A DNA stretch of 64,000 nt from Acholeplasma equirhinis. Its GTDB lineage: Bacteria > Bacillota_I > Bacilli_A > Acholeplasmatales > Acholeplasmataceae. The position numbers and the translations under genes were made by a program. The stretch lies in the NCBI RefSeq assembly GCF_017052655.1, contig NZ_JAFIDC010000001.1, positions 620,001 through 684,000 on the forward strand. Reading direction: 5' to 3'. Under the pieces are notes generated by a model that was not told the DNA's origin, did no database searches, and saw only the letters and a list, made by a program, of their open reading frames with translations. Position 1 is the first letter of the stretch. Each line of letters opens with the position of its first letter. This document shows, one piece after another, positions 37,052 to 47,502 of this stretch.

Positions 37052-39358
37052 CTAAAGGCTAATAATGGTTACACCATTTAAACCTTCACCTTCGCCTCCG
37101 TATCTATGGGATTTTATGTAACTTGATTGTTTAATATAATCGTAAACTGCTTTTCTCACAGCACCAGTTCCAAACCCGTGAATAACACGGATTGAAGGAA
37201 TATTTGATAGCAATGCATCATCGATTGCTTTATCCATAAGATGTTTCACATCTTCAAATCTCACACCACGTAAATCGAGTTCATATGAACCTTTTTTAGA
37301 TGGTGTATTCACTACAGCAACCTTCTTCGGTTTATTTACTGTCGTTTTTGGTTTATCTGTCTTTCTTAATTGTGATTCAGAAAATTCAAGTTCAAATTGA
37401 CCAAATGCTACGATAAACTTATCCTTTTTAATACCAATGATTTCACCTTCTTGTTGGTATGTTTCAATATAGACATAATCACCAACATTTAACTTTTCTT
37501 TAGTAAGTTTAGTGTTCACGGATTCTTGTTTATTGAGTTTACCTTTTAAATCTGCTTGTTCAGGTTTAGAAAGTGATTGTTTGTTTGATAATTCTTCAAT
37601 TAAATCAATTGCTTCTTGTTTTAATTTTTCATAACGTTTGAGTTCCTTTTGTTTAATTTGATCAAGAAGTTGATTTTTTTCTTTTTCTAAATAAGCAGTC
37701 TTATCTTTGTATGATTGAATTTGTTTTTGTAACTCTAATTCTTTTTTCTTTAATTCTTCTCTTAAGTTTTCAACTGCTTGTTGTTCGAAGTTTAATTTTT
37801 CAATTGATTTAGCAAGATTTGATTTTCTACCTTCTAAAAGATTTTCTGCATGTAGGATGACATCCTTTTTAAGTCCTAATCTTTTAGCGATTTTTAGTGC
37901 ATGTGAACTACCGGCAATACCTAGTTGTAATTTATAGAGTGGCTTTAAACTTTCTTGATCAAATGCGACAGACGCATTTAAAATATCATCTTGTTCAAAT
38001 GCATAAAGTTTTAATTCACTATAATGTGTGGTCACAATCAATCGATTTTGTTTGTTTTTTCTAATTTCATCAATGATTGCAATCGCAAGTGATACACCTT
38101 CAACTGGGTCAGTACCTGAACCTAATTCATCTAAAAGAATTAAGGATTGACCACTCATTTGATCAAACATGTTTTTAATTTTTGTCAAATGTGATGAGAA
38201 TGTTGATAACGATTGTTGAATTGATTGTTCATCACCAATATCTGCAAATATGTGGTCAAAGATTGCAAGTTCGCTTTGCTCATTGGCAGGAATTAGTAAA
38301 CCAACTTGCATCATTAAAGTGAATAAACCAATCGTTTTAAGGGCTACAGTCTTACCACCCGTATTTGGACCAGTTATCAACATAATCGGCTGTTCTGGAC
38401 TCAATTTAACATCAATAGGAACGACTTTCTCTTTATCTAGGAGTGGATGTCTCGCGTCTTTCAAAGAAATTTTACCTTCTTTATTGATTCTTGGTTTAAT
38501 TGCTTGAACTGTTTGTGCATAACAGGCTTTAGCATGTACCATATCAAGTTCAATAAAAATATTTAAATTTTTGACTAATGTTTCTTGATATGGAGAAATA
38601 CGATTTGTTAAATCTCTTAATATGATTTCAATTTCTGCTAGTTCACCACGATTTAAAAACTCTAAATCTTGTGTCACTTGTCTTATATCATCTGGTTCAA
38701 TATAAATTGTTTGACCAGATGCAGAGATATCATGAATGACACCTTTAATTTTGTTTTTGTATGTGTCTTTAACTGGAATAACATAACGATCATTTCTTTT
38801 GACAATTAAACTTTCATTTAAATAATCTGCATATTTGGTTAAAACTTGACCTAACAGTTTATCAAGAAGAGTTCTTTTTATTTTAATTTGTCTTCTAATT
38901 TCTGATAACTTAGTCGATGCATGATCATAAACTAAACCTTCATGATCAATGATTTGGTTAATTTTAGTCAATACTTCTTTATGATTTTCTAAACTTAAAA
39001 TAAGCTCTTTAATTTTCATGAGCTTTGATTCAAATTGTTGTTGATATCGATCAAATGCAATTTCCATTGAAATTAATTTTCTAATACCCAAAAATTCATC
39101 AATAGATAATTGACTTGATACTCTTAATTTTTGTAAAACGTTATGAATATCATAATGTTCAAAAAAAGGTAATTTACCATATTGGTAAATCATCTGAAGA
39201 CAGTCATCTGTGGTATTTAGTTGATCATATACAGTTTTGTAGTCTTTTTGTGGTGTAAGTTCTATAATCGCTTCACTCGCTGATTTTGAGAAAGTGTAGG
39301 TGCTTACTGTTTGTAAAATGATATGCATTTCTAAAACTGATTTTGAGAAAGACAACAC
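37052..39358 (-). CDS. mutS2: MutS2 family ATPase / endonuclease
   Basis: Recombination-suppressing or ribosome-collision factor. A long helical core (about 1-310) leads to the ABC-type ATPase with Walker A ITGPNTGGKTVALKT, signature QSLSTFSSHL, Walker B LILLDELGSGTDP. A coiled coil (about 510-610) follows, and a C-terminal Smr nuclease domain with ELDLRGVRFEDV and IRVIHGFGTGAVR. About 768 residues. The start is uncertain: GTG 39358 is five bases and TTG 39355 eight bases after GGCGG; no ATG is near. Confidence 0.94.
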   Translation of the reverse strand: MLSFSKSVLEMHIILQTVSTYTFSKSASEAIIELTPQKDYKTVYDQLNTTDDCLQMIYQYGKLPFFEHYDIHNVLQKLRVSSQLSIDEFLGIRKLISMEIAFDRYQQQFESKLMKIKELILSLENHKEVLTKINQIIDHEGLVYDHASTKLSEIRRQIKIKRTLLDKLLGQVLTKYADYLNESLIVKRNDRYVIPVKDTYKNKIKGVIHDISASGQTIYIEPDDIRQVTQDLEFLNRGELAEIEIILRDLTNRISPYQETLVKNLNIFIELDMVHAKACYAQTVQAIKPRINKEGKISLKDARHPLLDKEKVVPIDVKLSPEQPIMLITGPNTGGKTVALKTIGLFTLMMQVGLLIPANEQSELAIFDHIFADIGDEQSIQQSLSTFSSHLTKIKNMFDQMSGQSLILLDELGSGTDPVEGVSLAIAIIDEIRKNKQNRLIVTTHYSELKLYAFEQDDILNASVAFDQESLKPLYKLQLGIAGSSHALKIAKRLGLKKDVILHAENLLEGRKSNLAKSIEKLNFEQQAVENLREELKKKELELQKQIQSYKDKTAYLEKEKNQLLDQIKQKELKRYEKLKQEAIDLIEELSNKQSLSKPEQADLKGKLNKQESVNTKLTKEKLNVGDYVYIETYQQEGEIIGIKKDKFIVAFGQFELEFSESQLRKTDKPKTTVNKPKKVAVVNTPSKKGSYELDLRGVRFEDVKHLMDKAIDDALLSNIPSIRVIHGFGTGAVRKAVYDYIKQSSYIKSHRYGGEGEGLNGVTIISL

Positions 39359-39417
39359 AATCACCGCCTTTATTGAGTTTAATGTTATAATTATATTAGT
39401 AAGGGAGATTCAATATC

Positions 39418-40275
39418 TTGAAAAGCTATACATTAAGTTTAACTAATGAACAATTAGAAGAACTCAAACAATTTTATCACAATTATCAACAGAAGGTTAA
39501 TCAACCTTATTTAAGTTTCGTTGCAGTACATAATGATGTTAGAATCAATGCCTTTACTTCAGGAAAAGTTGTACTTCAAGGTGAAGAAATCAACTCGGAA
39601 TTAGTAACCATTAAATCTTACTTAAACATTAAGAATTATTCTGCTATCGGAAGTGACGAAGTCGGAACCGGAGATGTCTTTGGACCAGTCGTTGTATGTA
39701 CAGTTTATACATCCGTTGACGACTTAGACTTTTTAGAAAGTCTTAATGTAAGAGACTCTAAAACAATTAAGAACAAAGACATTATTCGATTAGGACCAAT
39801 TATTGCTAAACGATTAACACATTCATTAGTTATTCTCTCACCAGAGAAATACAATGAAACATTCAAAGATGGTTATAACTTAAATAAAATTAAAGCATTA
39901 TTACATAACCATATGATCATTAAGACCACTTCTAAAGTTAATGAAACTGTTCCAGTAATCCTAGACCAGTTCTGTTTACCAAATCACTACTTTAACTATC
40001 TTAAAGATGAAAAGTTAGTATATCGTGATATTGAATTCCACACTAAAGCGGAATCTATTCACCTTTCAGTAGCAGCTGCATCCATTATTGCAAGATATGC
40101 ATTCCTTGCAAAGATGCATACATTATCTAAAGAACTTGGTATTTCATTAAAACTTGGTGCTGGTAAAGAAGTTGATGAACAATTAAAAGAAATTGTTTCA
40201 GAAAAAGGTACAGCAATCTTACCAAAAATCGCAAAAATGAATTATAAGAACATCACTAAGATGAACTTAAGATAA
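39418..40275 (+). CDS. rnhC: Ribonuclease HIII
   Basis: Removes RNA from RNA-DNA hybrids. An N-terminal TBP-like substrate-binding domain (about 1-75) precedes the nuclease core with SAIGSDEVGTGDVFGPVVV, RDSKTIK, ILDQFCLPNHY and ASIIARYAFL. 285 residues. TTG start at 39418 after AAGGGAGA. It is divergent from mutS2 and ends overlapping the rluD-like gene by 9 bases. Confidence 0.94.
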   Translation: MKSYTLSLTNEQLEELKQFYHNYQQKVNQPYLSFVAVHNDVRINAFTSGKVVLQGEEINSELVTIKSYLNIKNYSAIGSDEVGTGDVFGPVVVCTVYTSVDDLDFLESLNVRDSKTIKNKDIIRLGPIIAKRLTHSLVILSPEKYNETFKDGYNLNKIKALLHNHMIIKTTSKVNETVPVILDQFCLPNHYFNYLKDEKLVYRDIEFHTKAESIHLSVAAASIIARYAFLAKMHTLSKELGISLKLGAGKEVDEQLKEIVSEKGTAILPKIAKMNYKNITKMNLR

Positions 40276-41157
40276 TTTTTTTAGATAATCTCTAAATGAT
40301 TCGGGCAATGGCACTTCAAAGGTCATTGCTTTTTTTGTAATTGGATGAACAAATTCTAATTTGTATGCATGTAACATTTGACCATCTTTTAAAGGGTCAC
40401 TTTTTAATCCATATAAAGGGTCACCAACAATCGGATGATTAATAAATGATAAATGCACTCTAATTTGATGTGTTCTACCGGTTTCTAAGTCACATTGTAA
40501 AAGACTCATATGTTTAAATGTTTCTAATACTTTAAAATGTGTGACAGCATGTTTGCCGTCTTTAATAACAGCATTTTTAATTCTTAATTTAGGATGTCTG
40601 CCAATTGGTGCATTAATCGTCCCATTAGATTCTTCAAATGTACCATGTACGAGTGCGATATAACTTCTTTTGATATCATGATTTGCAAGATCTTTTGCAA
40701 GTACTTGATGTGCACGATTTGTCTTTGCAACCATTAAAAGACCTGATGTATCTTTATCAATTCGATGAATGATTCCTGGTCTAAAAACCCCATTAATATT
40801 GGATAGACTATCCATTTGATATAAAAGACCATGAACAAGTGTGGTATCCTTGTGAGACTTTGCAGGATGTACGACTAAGCCTTTTGGCTTATTTACAACA
40901 AGCAAATCCTCGTCTTCATAAACAATATCTAAATTTAAATTTTCTGGTTTTAAATCAAGTTCTTTAACTTCTGCTTCAAAGACATCAATCACGTCGCCAT
41001 TTTTAAGATTAAAACCTGGTTTAACAGATTTCCCATTAACCAGCACTTTATCTTCTTTAATTAATTTGGTAATAAAACTACGATTTAAACCAAGTTCGTC
41101 AACTAAATAATGATCTAGTCTTTGGTTTAAATCCGTATCAATCTTGATTTGTTTCAT
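40267..41157 (-). CDS. RluD-family rRNA pseudouridine synthase
   Basis: An N-terminal S4 RNA-binding domain (NQRLDHYLVDELGLNRSFI) is followed by the RluA/RluD catalytic domain with GIIHRIDKDTSGLLMVAKT carrying the catalytic Asp, and GRTHQIRVHL near the C-terminus. 296 residues. It overlaps lspA by 20 bases, the usual Firmicute lspA-ylyB pair. The exact rRNA site is not readable from sequence. Confidence 0.93.
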   Translation of the reverse strand: MKQIKIDTDLNQRLDHYLVDELGLNRSFITKLIKEDKVLVNGKSVKPGFNLKNGDVIDVFEAEVKELDLKPENLNLDIVYEDEDLLVVNKPKGLVVHPAKSHKDTTLVHGLLYQMDSLSNINGVFRPGIIHRIDKDTSGLLMVAKTNRAHQVLAKDLANHDIKRSYIALVHGTFEESNGTINAPIGRHPKLRIKNAVIKDGKHAVTHFKVLETFKHMSLLQCDLETGRTHQIRVHLSFINHPIVGDPLYGLKSDPLKDGQMLHAYKLEFVHPITKKAMTFEVPLPESFRDYLKKLS

Positions 41158-41641
41158 TTTGAATGCTCTTTTCTTTACGTTTTCTTATCTCATCTAAAAT
41201 AACAATATCAATAATTAGGAATGCAACACCAAAGTTAAGTAGTGCATCTGCTAAATTAAAATATGTATGACCAACAAATGGTAAGAATGGAATTTGAATA
41301 TAGTCAATGACATAACCATACATCACGCGATCAATTGCATTACCAAGTGTACCTGCAATTAAAAAAATCGTTGCTATCGTATAAACCTTTTTTGTTTTAA
41401 AATCTGATTTACTAAATAAATAACCAAAAAATATAAGAGCAAAAATCGTAATTAAGAAAAATAAGAATTGCTCACCTTCAAGCATACCAAAAGATGCTCC
41501 GGTATTTTGGTAGTGACCAAATTTTAATATGTTTGGCAGGATTGTTTCAACTTGACCTGGTTGATATAGACTTGAAAATAACATTTTAAGTCCATAGTCA
41601 GCAAGTATCAAGAGACCAATGATGATGTATGAAATAAGCAT
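41138..41641 (-). CDS. lspA: Lipoprotein signal peptidase
   Basis: Type II signal peptidase that cleaves prolipoproteins in the membrane. Four helices; motifs NTGASFGML, GNAIDRVMYGYVIDYI and YFNLADALLNFGV contain the two catalytic aspartates. 167 residues. It would process lipoproteins such as the 5'-nucleotidase at 10283. Confidence 0.95.
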   Translation of the reverse strand: MLISYIIIGLLILADYGLKMLFSSLYQPGQVETILPNILKFGHYQNTGASFGMLEGEQFLFFLITIFALIFFGYLFSKSDFKTKKVYTIATIFLIAGTLGNAIDRVMYGYVIDYIQIPFLPFVGHTYFNLADALLNFGVAFLIIDIVILDEIRKRKEKSIQNETNQD

Positions 41642-41643
41642 AG

Positions 41644-42027
41644 TTATAACCTCGCAAATATTGATGAAATAATAATTGAACCTATGATTAGGATCAAAAC
41701 TCCAATTAATATGCCATCAAATAAGATAAGTTTCTTCAAAGAAACTTCTTTTAAACTTGGTTCCCAAGTTTGATAAATTTTATAAAGTAAAATTAAATAT
41801 AAAAATACACTAACAATTAATAAAATTAATGCTAAATACGATAAAAATAATTGAATATGCACATAAGCATAAAATGTATAAAGAATTAACATCATAGGTA
41901 TTAAAACTAAAAGTACTAATCCAAATGAAAAACCATGTGCTTTAAGTGCTTTTTTGAAGGTAAATGTAGCATCAAATTTTCTTTTCTCATTTAGATAGCT
42001 TTTAAAGAAATTACTGATTAATTTCAT
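41644..42027 (-). CDS. Small membrane protein, function unknown
   Basis: About 127 residues. A charged N-terminal region (MKLISNFFKSYLNEKRKFDA) is followed by three hydrophobic helices (about 28-48, 57-80, 102-124). ATG 42027 follows GAGGTGG by three bases; a TTG at 42039 overlaps that site. It overlaps the PDZ-Lon protease gene by about 17 bases and sits two bases before lspA, so it belongs to the same transcript. YIP1-like topology is possible but not supported by a motif. Confidence 0.6.
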   Translation of the reverse strand: MKLISNFFKSYLNEKRKFDATFTFKKALKAHGFSFGLVLLVLIPMMLILYTFYAYVHIQLFLSYLALILLIVSVFLYLILLYKIYQTWEPSLKEVSLKKLILFDGILIGVLILIIGSIIISSIFARL

Positions 42028-42985
42028 AAACCACCTCAATAGCTTCTAAAATATTCGAAACTGGATATAGATTAATTTGATTTGAAAGATCTGCGACTTC
42101 TTGATACTGAGAAGCAGGTAACATGAAATGTTTCATACCTTCATTAATTGCTGCATATACTTTTTGTCTAAGTCCACCAATTGTTCCAATTTGATTATTG
42201 TATCGAATGGTTCCAGTCCCAACAATATTTTCCTTCATAAACAGTGAACCTTCAAGTGAAAAATAGATTGTTAAAGTATACATCATGCCTGCAGATGGTC
42301 CACCAGATAAAATGTTTTCACCTGGTAAATAATATTTAGGTGATGCTGATTTGATATTATATTTTGGATAGAATCTAAAAATATCATCTTTAGTTTTTAC
42401 TAAAGCGATTGTTCTTATGTCACCTTTTCTGTCTACCTTTAGTGTAATTTCACCTTGATAATCAAGAAAGAATAAACCCATGGTTTCATAATCATTAAAT
42501 GTTTGATTATTAATTTCAAGGATGATATCACCAATATTTAATTGATTAAATTTAGCTTCTCTATAATCGACAACAAGACCTGTAAGTTCATACTCAATCT
42601 CAACTTCTGGATTTGTTGCAGATGAAAGTGAGTATGCAGTAACAATAGCCTGTTCAAAAGATGCACGTTTTTGAAGTTGACTACGTTCGATATCTTCAAA
42701 TAAATTAATTTGAGATTCATATGGTGACATTTTATACACATCAAAAATATCACTCATTTCATAGATCATCCTTTGAAAACCAGTAATACGCTCTAGACTG
42801 ATCACAGAAACACTATGTAATTTATTTGGTTCTAAATGACCTTCAATTTCTATCATAGTATTTGTTGGACGTGTTTTATAAGGTGTAATCACTGCGTATT
42901 CTGTTGGAACTACGAGTGAAATCATGAGTAAAAGATATGCAAATATGAGTGAATGAAAAAGTGTTTTAAATGTTGTCTTTTTCAA
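42011..42985 (-). CDS. Membrane-anchored PDZ-Lon (YlbL/SepM-like) serine protease
   Basis: One N-terminal helix (about 8-28), a degenerate PDZ domain (about 120-200, with FNQLNIGDIILEINNQTF) and a Lon-type protease domain. The catalytic serine is in LSGGPSAGMMYTL and the lysine in QKVYAAINEG. About 324 residues. No ATG is near the start; TTG 42985 is nine bases after GGAGA and TTG 42991 three, so the former is chosen. The gene overlaps the end of the deaminase gene. Natural substrate unknown. Confidence 0.85.
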   Translation of the reverse strand: MKKTTFKTLFHSLIFAYLLLMISLVVPTEYAVITPYKTRPTNTMIEIEGHLEPNKLHSVSVISLERITGFQRMIYEMSDIFDVYKMSPYESQINLFEDIERSQLQKRASFEQAIVTAYSLSSATNPEVEIEYELTGLVVDYREAKFNQLNIGDIILEINNQTFNDYETMGLFFLDYQGEITLKVDRKGDIRTIALVKTKDDIFRFYPKYNIKSASPKYYLPGENILSGGPSAGMMYTLTIYFSLEGSLFMKENIVGTGTIRYNNQIGTIGGLRQKVYAAINEGMKHFMLPASQYQEVADLSNQINLYPVSNILEAIEVVYEINQ

Positions 42986-43445
42986 GAACAATCGTCTCCA
43001 TTGTAATTTGACGTGCCTTAATACCTGCTTTTTCCATCATATAGGTTGAAGCTTGATTAAAGTCTTTACCGTGATCTTTATTTGACATATAAACGATTTC
43101 TTTAATACCTGATTGTACAATTAATTTCATACATTCATTACACGGGAAAAGTGTCACATAAAGCGATGACCCTTTTAAATTTGTTGTTGCATTTAAAATA
43201 GCATTCGCTTCTGCATGTACAACATATGGATATTTTGTTTTAAGAAAGTCCCCTTCTTTTTCCCAAGAAAACTCTTCGTCTTTAATTCCGTTTGGAAGTC
43301 CATTGTAGCCAATACCAATGATCCTTTTATCTGAATTGATGATACAAGCACCAACTTGTGTTGCTGGATCTTTTGAACGTAATGCGGATAGCTTTGCTAC
43401 CCCCATAAAATAAGTATCCCAAGAAATGTAATTATCCCTTTTCAT
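42966..43445 (-). CDS. comEB: dCMP deaminase (ComEB family)
   Basis: Zinc cytidylate deaminase giving dUMP for thymidylate synthesis. Zinc ligands in VVHAEANAI and FPCNECMK; ALRSKDPATQVGACI near the N-terminus. 159 residues. The com name is historical; no other competence gene is visible here. Confidence 0.92.
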   Translation of the reverse strand: MKRDNYISWDTYFMGVAKLSALRSKDPATQVGACIINSDKRIIGIGYNGLPNGIKDEEFSWEKEGDFLKTKYPYVVHAEANAILNATTNLKGSSLYVTLFPCNECMKLIVQSGIKEIVYMSNKDHGKDFNQASTYMMEKAGIKARQITMETIVLEKDNI

Positions 43446-43448
43446 TAT

Positions 43449-43940
43449 TTAGTCCACCTTTAGAATATCTGTTAAATCGACATGACAATAACCACCAGGA
43501 TTTTTATCTAGATAATCTTGATGATAGTTTTCTGCATTATAGAAGTTTTTTAATGGTTCAACTGAAACAACGATTGGTTTATGATAATTTGGTCTCATTG
43601 CATCAATTATTTTTTCAGAAACTTCTTTAGTATCTAAATCGTCATAATAAATACCAGAACGATATTGGATGCCCACATCATGACCTTGACGATTTAAAGA
43701 TGTCGGGTCAATGATGTGGAAAAAATGCTTCAATATTTTTTCTGTTGTTGTTTTAGTCTCATCGTATTCAATTAAGACTGCTTCTGCATGTGTAGCAATA
43801 CCATTGCAAACTTCTTGGTAAGTCGGATTATCTTTATTACCATTAGCATAACCAACGGTAGTATCCACTACCCCTTCAATTTGTTTAAAATAGGCTTCAA
43901 CACCCCAAAAACATCCACCAGCTACGACGATCTTTTTCAT
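43449..43940 (-). CDS. msrA: Peptide methionine-S-sulfoxide reductase A
   Basis: Repairs oxidised methionine. Catalytic cysteine in [13 protein letters not shown] at the N-terminus; also [18 protein letters not shown] and [15 protein letters not shown]. 163 residues, single domain. Adjoins aspS with a one-base overlap of TAA/ATG. Confidence 0.96.
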   Translation of the reverse strand: MKKIVVAGGCFWGVEAYFKQIEGVVDTTVGYANGNKDNPTYQEVCNGIATHAEAVLIEYDETKTTTEKILKHFFHIIDPTSLNRQGHDVGIQYRSGIYYDDLDTKEVSEKIIDAMRPNYHKPIVVSVEPLKNFYNAENYHQDYLDKNPGGYCHVDLTDILKVD

Positions 43941-45643
43941 TATTTAATCACCTTTAATCCTAAATCATCCCATTGTTTTGAATCAGCAGGTGAAGGTGAT
44001 TGCATCATTAAGTCTTTTGCTGATTGTGTTTTAGGGAATGCAATAACATCTTTAATATTATCTGTCTTCGTTGCAAGCATCACAAGACGGTCTAGCCCAA
44101 GTGCTAGTCCACCATGTGGAGGTGTTCCGTATTTTAATGCATCTAGGAAGAATCCGAATTTGTTTAATTTTTCTGCTTCTGAGAATCCTAATGTTTCAAA
44201 CATTAAGTTTTGAACTTCATTTAAGTAAATTCTAATCGATCCACCACCAACTTCATAACCATTCCAAACAATGTCATATGCTTTAGCAAGTGCTTCTTTT
44301 GGATTGTTTCTTAATTCTTCAACATCTTTAGGTGATGTGAATGGATGGTGTTTTGCATAGAATCTTTGTTCTTCAGCATTGAATTCGAGTAATGGGAAAT
44401 CATAGACCCATAATACATTGTCTAATGACTCATCAATCATGTTTAAATCTTTAGCAATCACTTTACGAATTGCACCAAGTGCATTTGTTGAATCTTCGTA
44501 AGCACCAGGAACTAAAATTAAAAGTTCGCCTTCATTTAACAGGTAACCTTCAACAAACTTCGCGATTGAACCTGCTAAAAGACCAGCTTCATTTTTAAGA
44601 TATGCGAGTGCCTTACCATGATTCTTCTTAACAATTTCTGTTAACTTATCAAAGTATTTTCTGGTAAACATCGCATCATTTTTTAAACGAAGACCACGAA
44701 TAACATCGCCTTCTGCAAAGATTGGTATTGAATAATCTTTAAAACTTTCGGTAAAGTTTTCAATTAAAAGTTCAAAACGTGTATCTGGTTTGTCTGAACC
44801 ATATTTATCAAATGCTTCAGCATAGGTCATTCTTGGAATTGGTAAAGGTAATTCTTTCTTTAAAACATCTTTAAACATGTTTGCCATAACTTTTTCAGTT
44901 AATTCCATGACATCATCTTGATCAACAAATGATGCTTCGATGTCGACTTGAGTAAATTCAAGTTGACGGTCAGCGCGTCCATCTTCATCTCTAAAACATC
45001 TTGCAAATTGGAAGTACTTTTCATAACCTGCAATCATATAAAGTTGTTTAAAGATTTGTGGTGATTGTGCAAGTGCATACGCTTCACCATGATATAAACG
45101 TGAAGGCACTAAAAACTCTTTCGCACCTTCTGGTGTTGATTTAACAAGATAAGGTGTTTCAAGTTCAGTATATTCTTCATTAAGTAATGTTTTTCTTATT
45201 GACTGTGTAATTTCATTACGTGTCATTAAATATCTTTGTTGACTTGGCTTTCTTAAGTCTAAATAACGATATTTAAGTCTAACTTCTTCAGATACATTAT
45301 CAAATTCAGCAATTGTAATTGGTGTTGTTTCAGCTGTATTAATAATATTTAATGCCTCAACTTCAATTTCAATTTCACCGGTTTTTAAGTCTTTATTTTT
45401 TGACTCACGTTCTAAAACTTTACCAGTAACTTCAATCACATATTCATTTTTAACTGAGTTTGCAATTTCATATTGTGAGGATTCAGGTCTAACAACAAGT
45501 TGAGTAATACCTTTTCTGTCTCTAAGGTCAATAAAAATTAAACCTCCAAGATTTCTTTTTTTATTTACCCATCCTTTGAGACTGACAATTTCATTTACAT
45601 TTTTAATTGTTAATTCATTATTATGATGTGTGTATTTATACAT
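43940..45643 (-). CDS. aspS: Aspartyl-tRNA synthetase
   Basis: Class II synthetase charging tRNA-Asp. N-terminal OB-fold ([20 protein letters not shown]), class II motif 2 [20 protein letters not shown], a GAD insertion, and motif 3 [12 protein letters not shown] near the C-terminus. 567 residues. It is translated overlapping hisS by 8 bases; the operon leader is a T-box with a likely Asp specifier. Whether it also charges Asn cannot be decided here. Confidence 0.95.
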   Translation of the reverse strand: MYKYTHHNNELTIKNVNEIVSLKGWVNKKRNLGGLIFIDLRDRKGITQLVVRPESSQYEIANSVKNEYVIEVTGKVLERESKNKDLKTGEIEIEVEALNIINTAETTPITIAEFDNVSEEVRLKYRYLDLRKPSQQRYLMTRNEITQSIRKTLLNEEYTELETPYLVKSTPEGAKEFLVPSRLYHGEAYALAQSPQIFKQLYMIAGYEKYFQFARCFRDEDGRADRQLEFTQVDIEASFVDQDDVMELTEKVMANMFKDVLKKELPLPIPRMTYAEAFDKYGSDKPDTRFELLIENFTESFKDYSIPIFAEGDVIRGLRLKNDAMFTRKYFDKLTEIVKKNHGKALAYLKNEAGLLAGSIAKFVEGYLLNEGELLILVPGAYEDSTNALGAIRKVIAKDLNMIDESLDNVLWVYDFPLLEFNAEEQRFYAKHHPFTSPKDVEELRNNPKEALAKAYDIVWNGYEVGGGSIRIYLNEVQNLMFETLGFSEAEKLNKFGFFLDALKYGTPPHGGLALGLDRLVMLATKTDNIKDVIAFPKTQSAKDLMMQSPSPADSKQWDDLGLKVIK

Positions 45644-46907
45644 GATGTAACATCTCCTTAAGATTTATCACTAAATCTTTAATATCAATTAATTCTTGAA
45701 ATTCTGTTTTTGTATTTTTTACGTTGATTTTGCCCATGTTTAGTTCATTTTCTCCTAAGATTAAGAGGAACTTCGCATTTTGAGCTAAAGCTTCTTTAAG
45801 TTGTCCTTTGAAAGCTTTACCAGAGTAGTTTAAATCAACTGAAATGTTTTCTTTTCTTAATAAACTTTGAAGTTTCATTGCTTCTTTTTTAGAAGTTTCA
45901 TCAAATGTAATAAAGTATGCATCAAGTTTTGGTTCATCAACCATTTTGATACCTTCAAGCTCTAAAGCATCAAGTAAACGTTCCATTCCAAATGCAAACC
46001 CTACACCAGGTTTTGAAGGTCCACCGAGTGACTCTACAAGTTCATTGTAACGTCCACCACCACCAAGTGCATTTTGAGACCCAAACCCTTCAATATCTGC
46101 TTGGATTTCAAATACTACAAATGAATAATAATCAAGACCACGTACTAAACGTTTGTCAATTTTATATTCAACACCTGCAAGTGCTAATGCTTCTTGGATT
46201 TTTTCAAAGTTAAGCTTAGCTTCATCGCTTAAATGATCAAGCGGTAGAGGTGCATCTTTTAATAATTCTTTATCCACAGGATCTTTAGAATCTAGGATAC
46301 GTAATGGATTCTTATCTAATCTTGCTTGTGAATCTGGTGAAAGTTGATCTTTTTTAGGTTCTAAGAATGCTTTTAGAACTTTCATATAGTTTTGTTTAGA
46401 TGCTTTATCACCTAATGAGTTAATCTTAACTGAAACACCTTTTAAGCTCAGACCTTTAATGATTTCATATGCAAGTTGAATAACTTCTGCATCTAAATAC
46501 GGATCCATCGCACCGACAACTTCAACACCAAATTGTGAGAATTGACGGAAACGACCTTTTTGAGGACGCTCATATCTAAAATTAGGTCCCATGTACCAAA
46601 GTTTGACTAAATCATTTGTTGCATAAAGTTTATTTTCGATATAACTTCTAATAATACCGGCAGTACCTTCAGGACGAAGAGTTAACATTCTACCACCTTT
46701 ATCTTCAAAGTTATATGTTTCTTTAGTCACCATATCTGAATTTTCATCTTCTCTATGAAAGACATTTGAATATTCCATAATTGGTGTTCTGATTTCTTGA
46801 TAATTAAATTTTTTAAAAACTGCTTTGACATATGTTTCAAGTGCTTGCCAACGACGTGCTTCACTTGATAAAACATCATATGTACCTTTAACTTTTACTA
46901 AACTCAT
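45636..46907 (-). CDS. hisS: Histidyl-tRNA synthetase
   Basis: Class II enzyme charging tRNA-His. KGTYDVL N-terminus, motif 2 YMGPNFRYERPQKGRFRQF, histidine-specific VRGLDYYSFVVFE (about residue 265) and GGGGRYNEL, motif 3 GVGFAFGMERLL, plus the C-terminal anticodon-binding domain. 423 residues. It overlaps the GNAT gene by an ATGA junction. Confidence 0.95.
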   Translation of the reverse strand: MSLVKVKGTYDVLSSEARRWQALETYVKAVFKKFNYQEIRTPIMEYSNVFHREDENSDMVTKETYNFEDKGGRMLTLRPEGTAGIIRSYIENKLYATNDLVKLWYMGPNFRYERPQKGRFRQFSQFGVEVVGAMDPYLDAEVIQLAYEIIKGLSLKGVSVKINSLGDKASKQNYMKVLKAFLEPKKDQLSPDSQARLDKNPLRILDSKDPVDKELLKDAPLPLDHLSDEAKLNFEKIQEALALAGVEYKIDKRLVRGLDYYSFVVFEIQADIEGFGSQNALGGGGRYNELVESLGGPSKPGVGFAFGMERLLDALELEGIKMVDEPKLDAYFITFDETSKKEAMKLQSLLRKENISVDLNYSGKAFKGQLKEALAQNAKFLLILGENELNMGKINVKNTKTEFQELIDIKDLVINLKEMLHHV

Positions 46908-47449
46908 TTAAATTGCTCCTTTGTAAGATAATACCAACTTGATGGTTCTTTTTGCCCTGTAAATCTGTTGTAGTATTTTTCATGATCAATGCGGTCAAAG
47001 ATAAAGTTATTCTTTTCAATGACACGTTTTGATCCAATATTTTCATTTGAATGTCCAATGATAATTTTCTCATAACCAAAATACCAGAAACCAACTTCAA
47101 GAATTTTTCTTAAAGCTTTAGTCATAACACCTTTATTCCAATAATGTCGGTTTAAACAATAACCAACCTCGACTGAACCGTCTGCATATTTAGTATGAAA
47201 GTCGATGGTTCCGATCATTTTATTATTTTGTAAATCAACAATTGCATAACCAACAGGTAATCCTCTTTCTGGTCGTTTTTGAAAAACTTTTCTAATTGAA
47301 CCAACTGCTTCTGTTAAATCTAAGTAGGGTCCCCAACTTAAATATTTAACGACTTCCATGTCTGAGCCATACTCAAACATATCTTTCGCATCTGATAATT
47401 CAATATCTCTTAACATGTAATGATCAAAATAAAGTACGGGTTGTTTCAT
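46904..47449 (-). CDS. GNAT-family acetyltransferase (RimJ/RimL-like)
   Basis: A 181-residue N-acetyltransferase: MLRDIELSDAKDMFEYGSD at the N-terminus, VGYCLNRHYWNKGVMTKAL with the acetyl-CoA loop, then NENIGSKRVIEKNNF. The fold is complete. It is the first gene behind the T-box, so a probable aspartate-starvation signal controls an acetyltransferase together with two synthetases. Substrate unknown. Confidence 0.88.
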   Translation of the reverse strand: MKQPVLYFDHYMLRDIELSDAKDMFEYGSDMEVVKYLSWGPYLDLTEAVGSIRKVFQKRPERGLPVGYAIVDLQNNKMIGTIDFHTKYADGSVEVGYCLNRHYWNKGVMTKALRKILEVGFWYFGYEKIIIGHSNENIGSKRVIEKNNFIFDRIDHEKYYNRFTGQKEPSSWYYLTKEQFK

Positions 47450-47465
47450 GAAAAACTTCCTTTCT

Positions 47466-47502
47466 AAATAAAAATTCGCCCTTAAAAATTCTAAGGACGA
47501 AA
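47466..47502 (-). terminator. T-box leader terminator
   Basis: Minus-strand TTCGTCCTTA pairs with TAAGGGCGAA, followed by TTTTTATTT; overlaps the region that the antiterminator would occupy. Confidence 0.85.

Noticed and set aside
42966-43445. comEB as evidence for a competence locus
   Set aside because: It is an ordinary dCMP deaminase; no comEA, comEC or pilus gene is nearby.
43788-44213. Long plus-strand frame opposite aspS and msrA
   Set aside because: It is the shadow of two well-supported genes; cysteine/serine-rich and without a ribosome binding site. The same applies to frames at 6069-6428, 16734-17024, 30127-30951 and 51680-51991.
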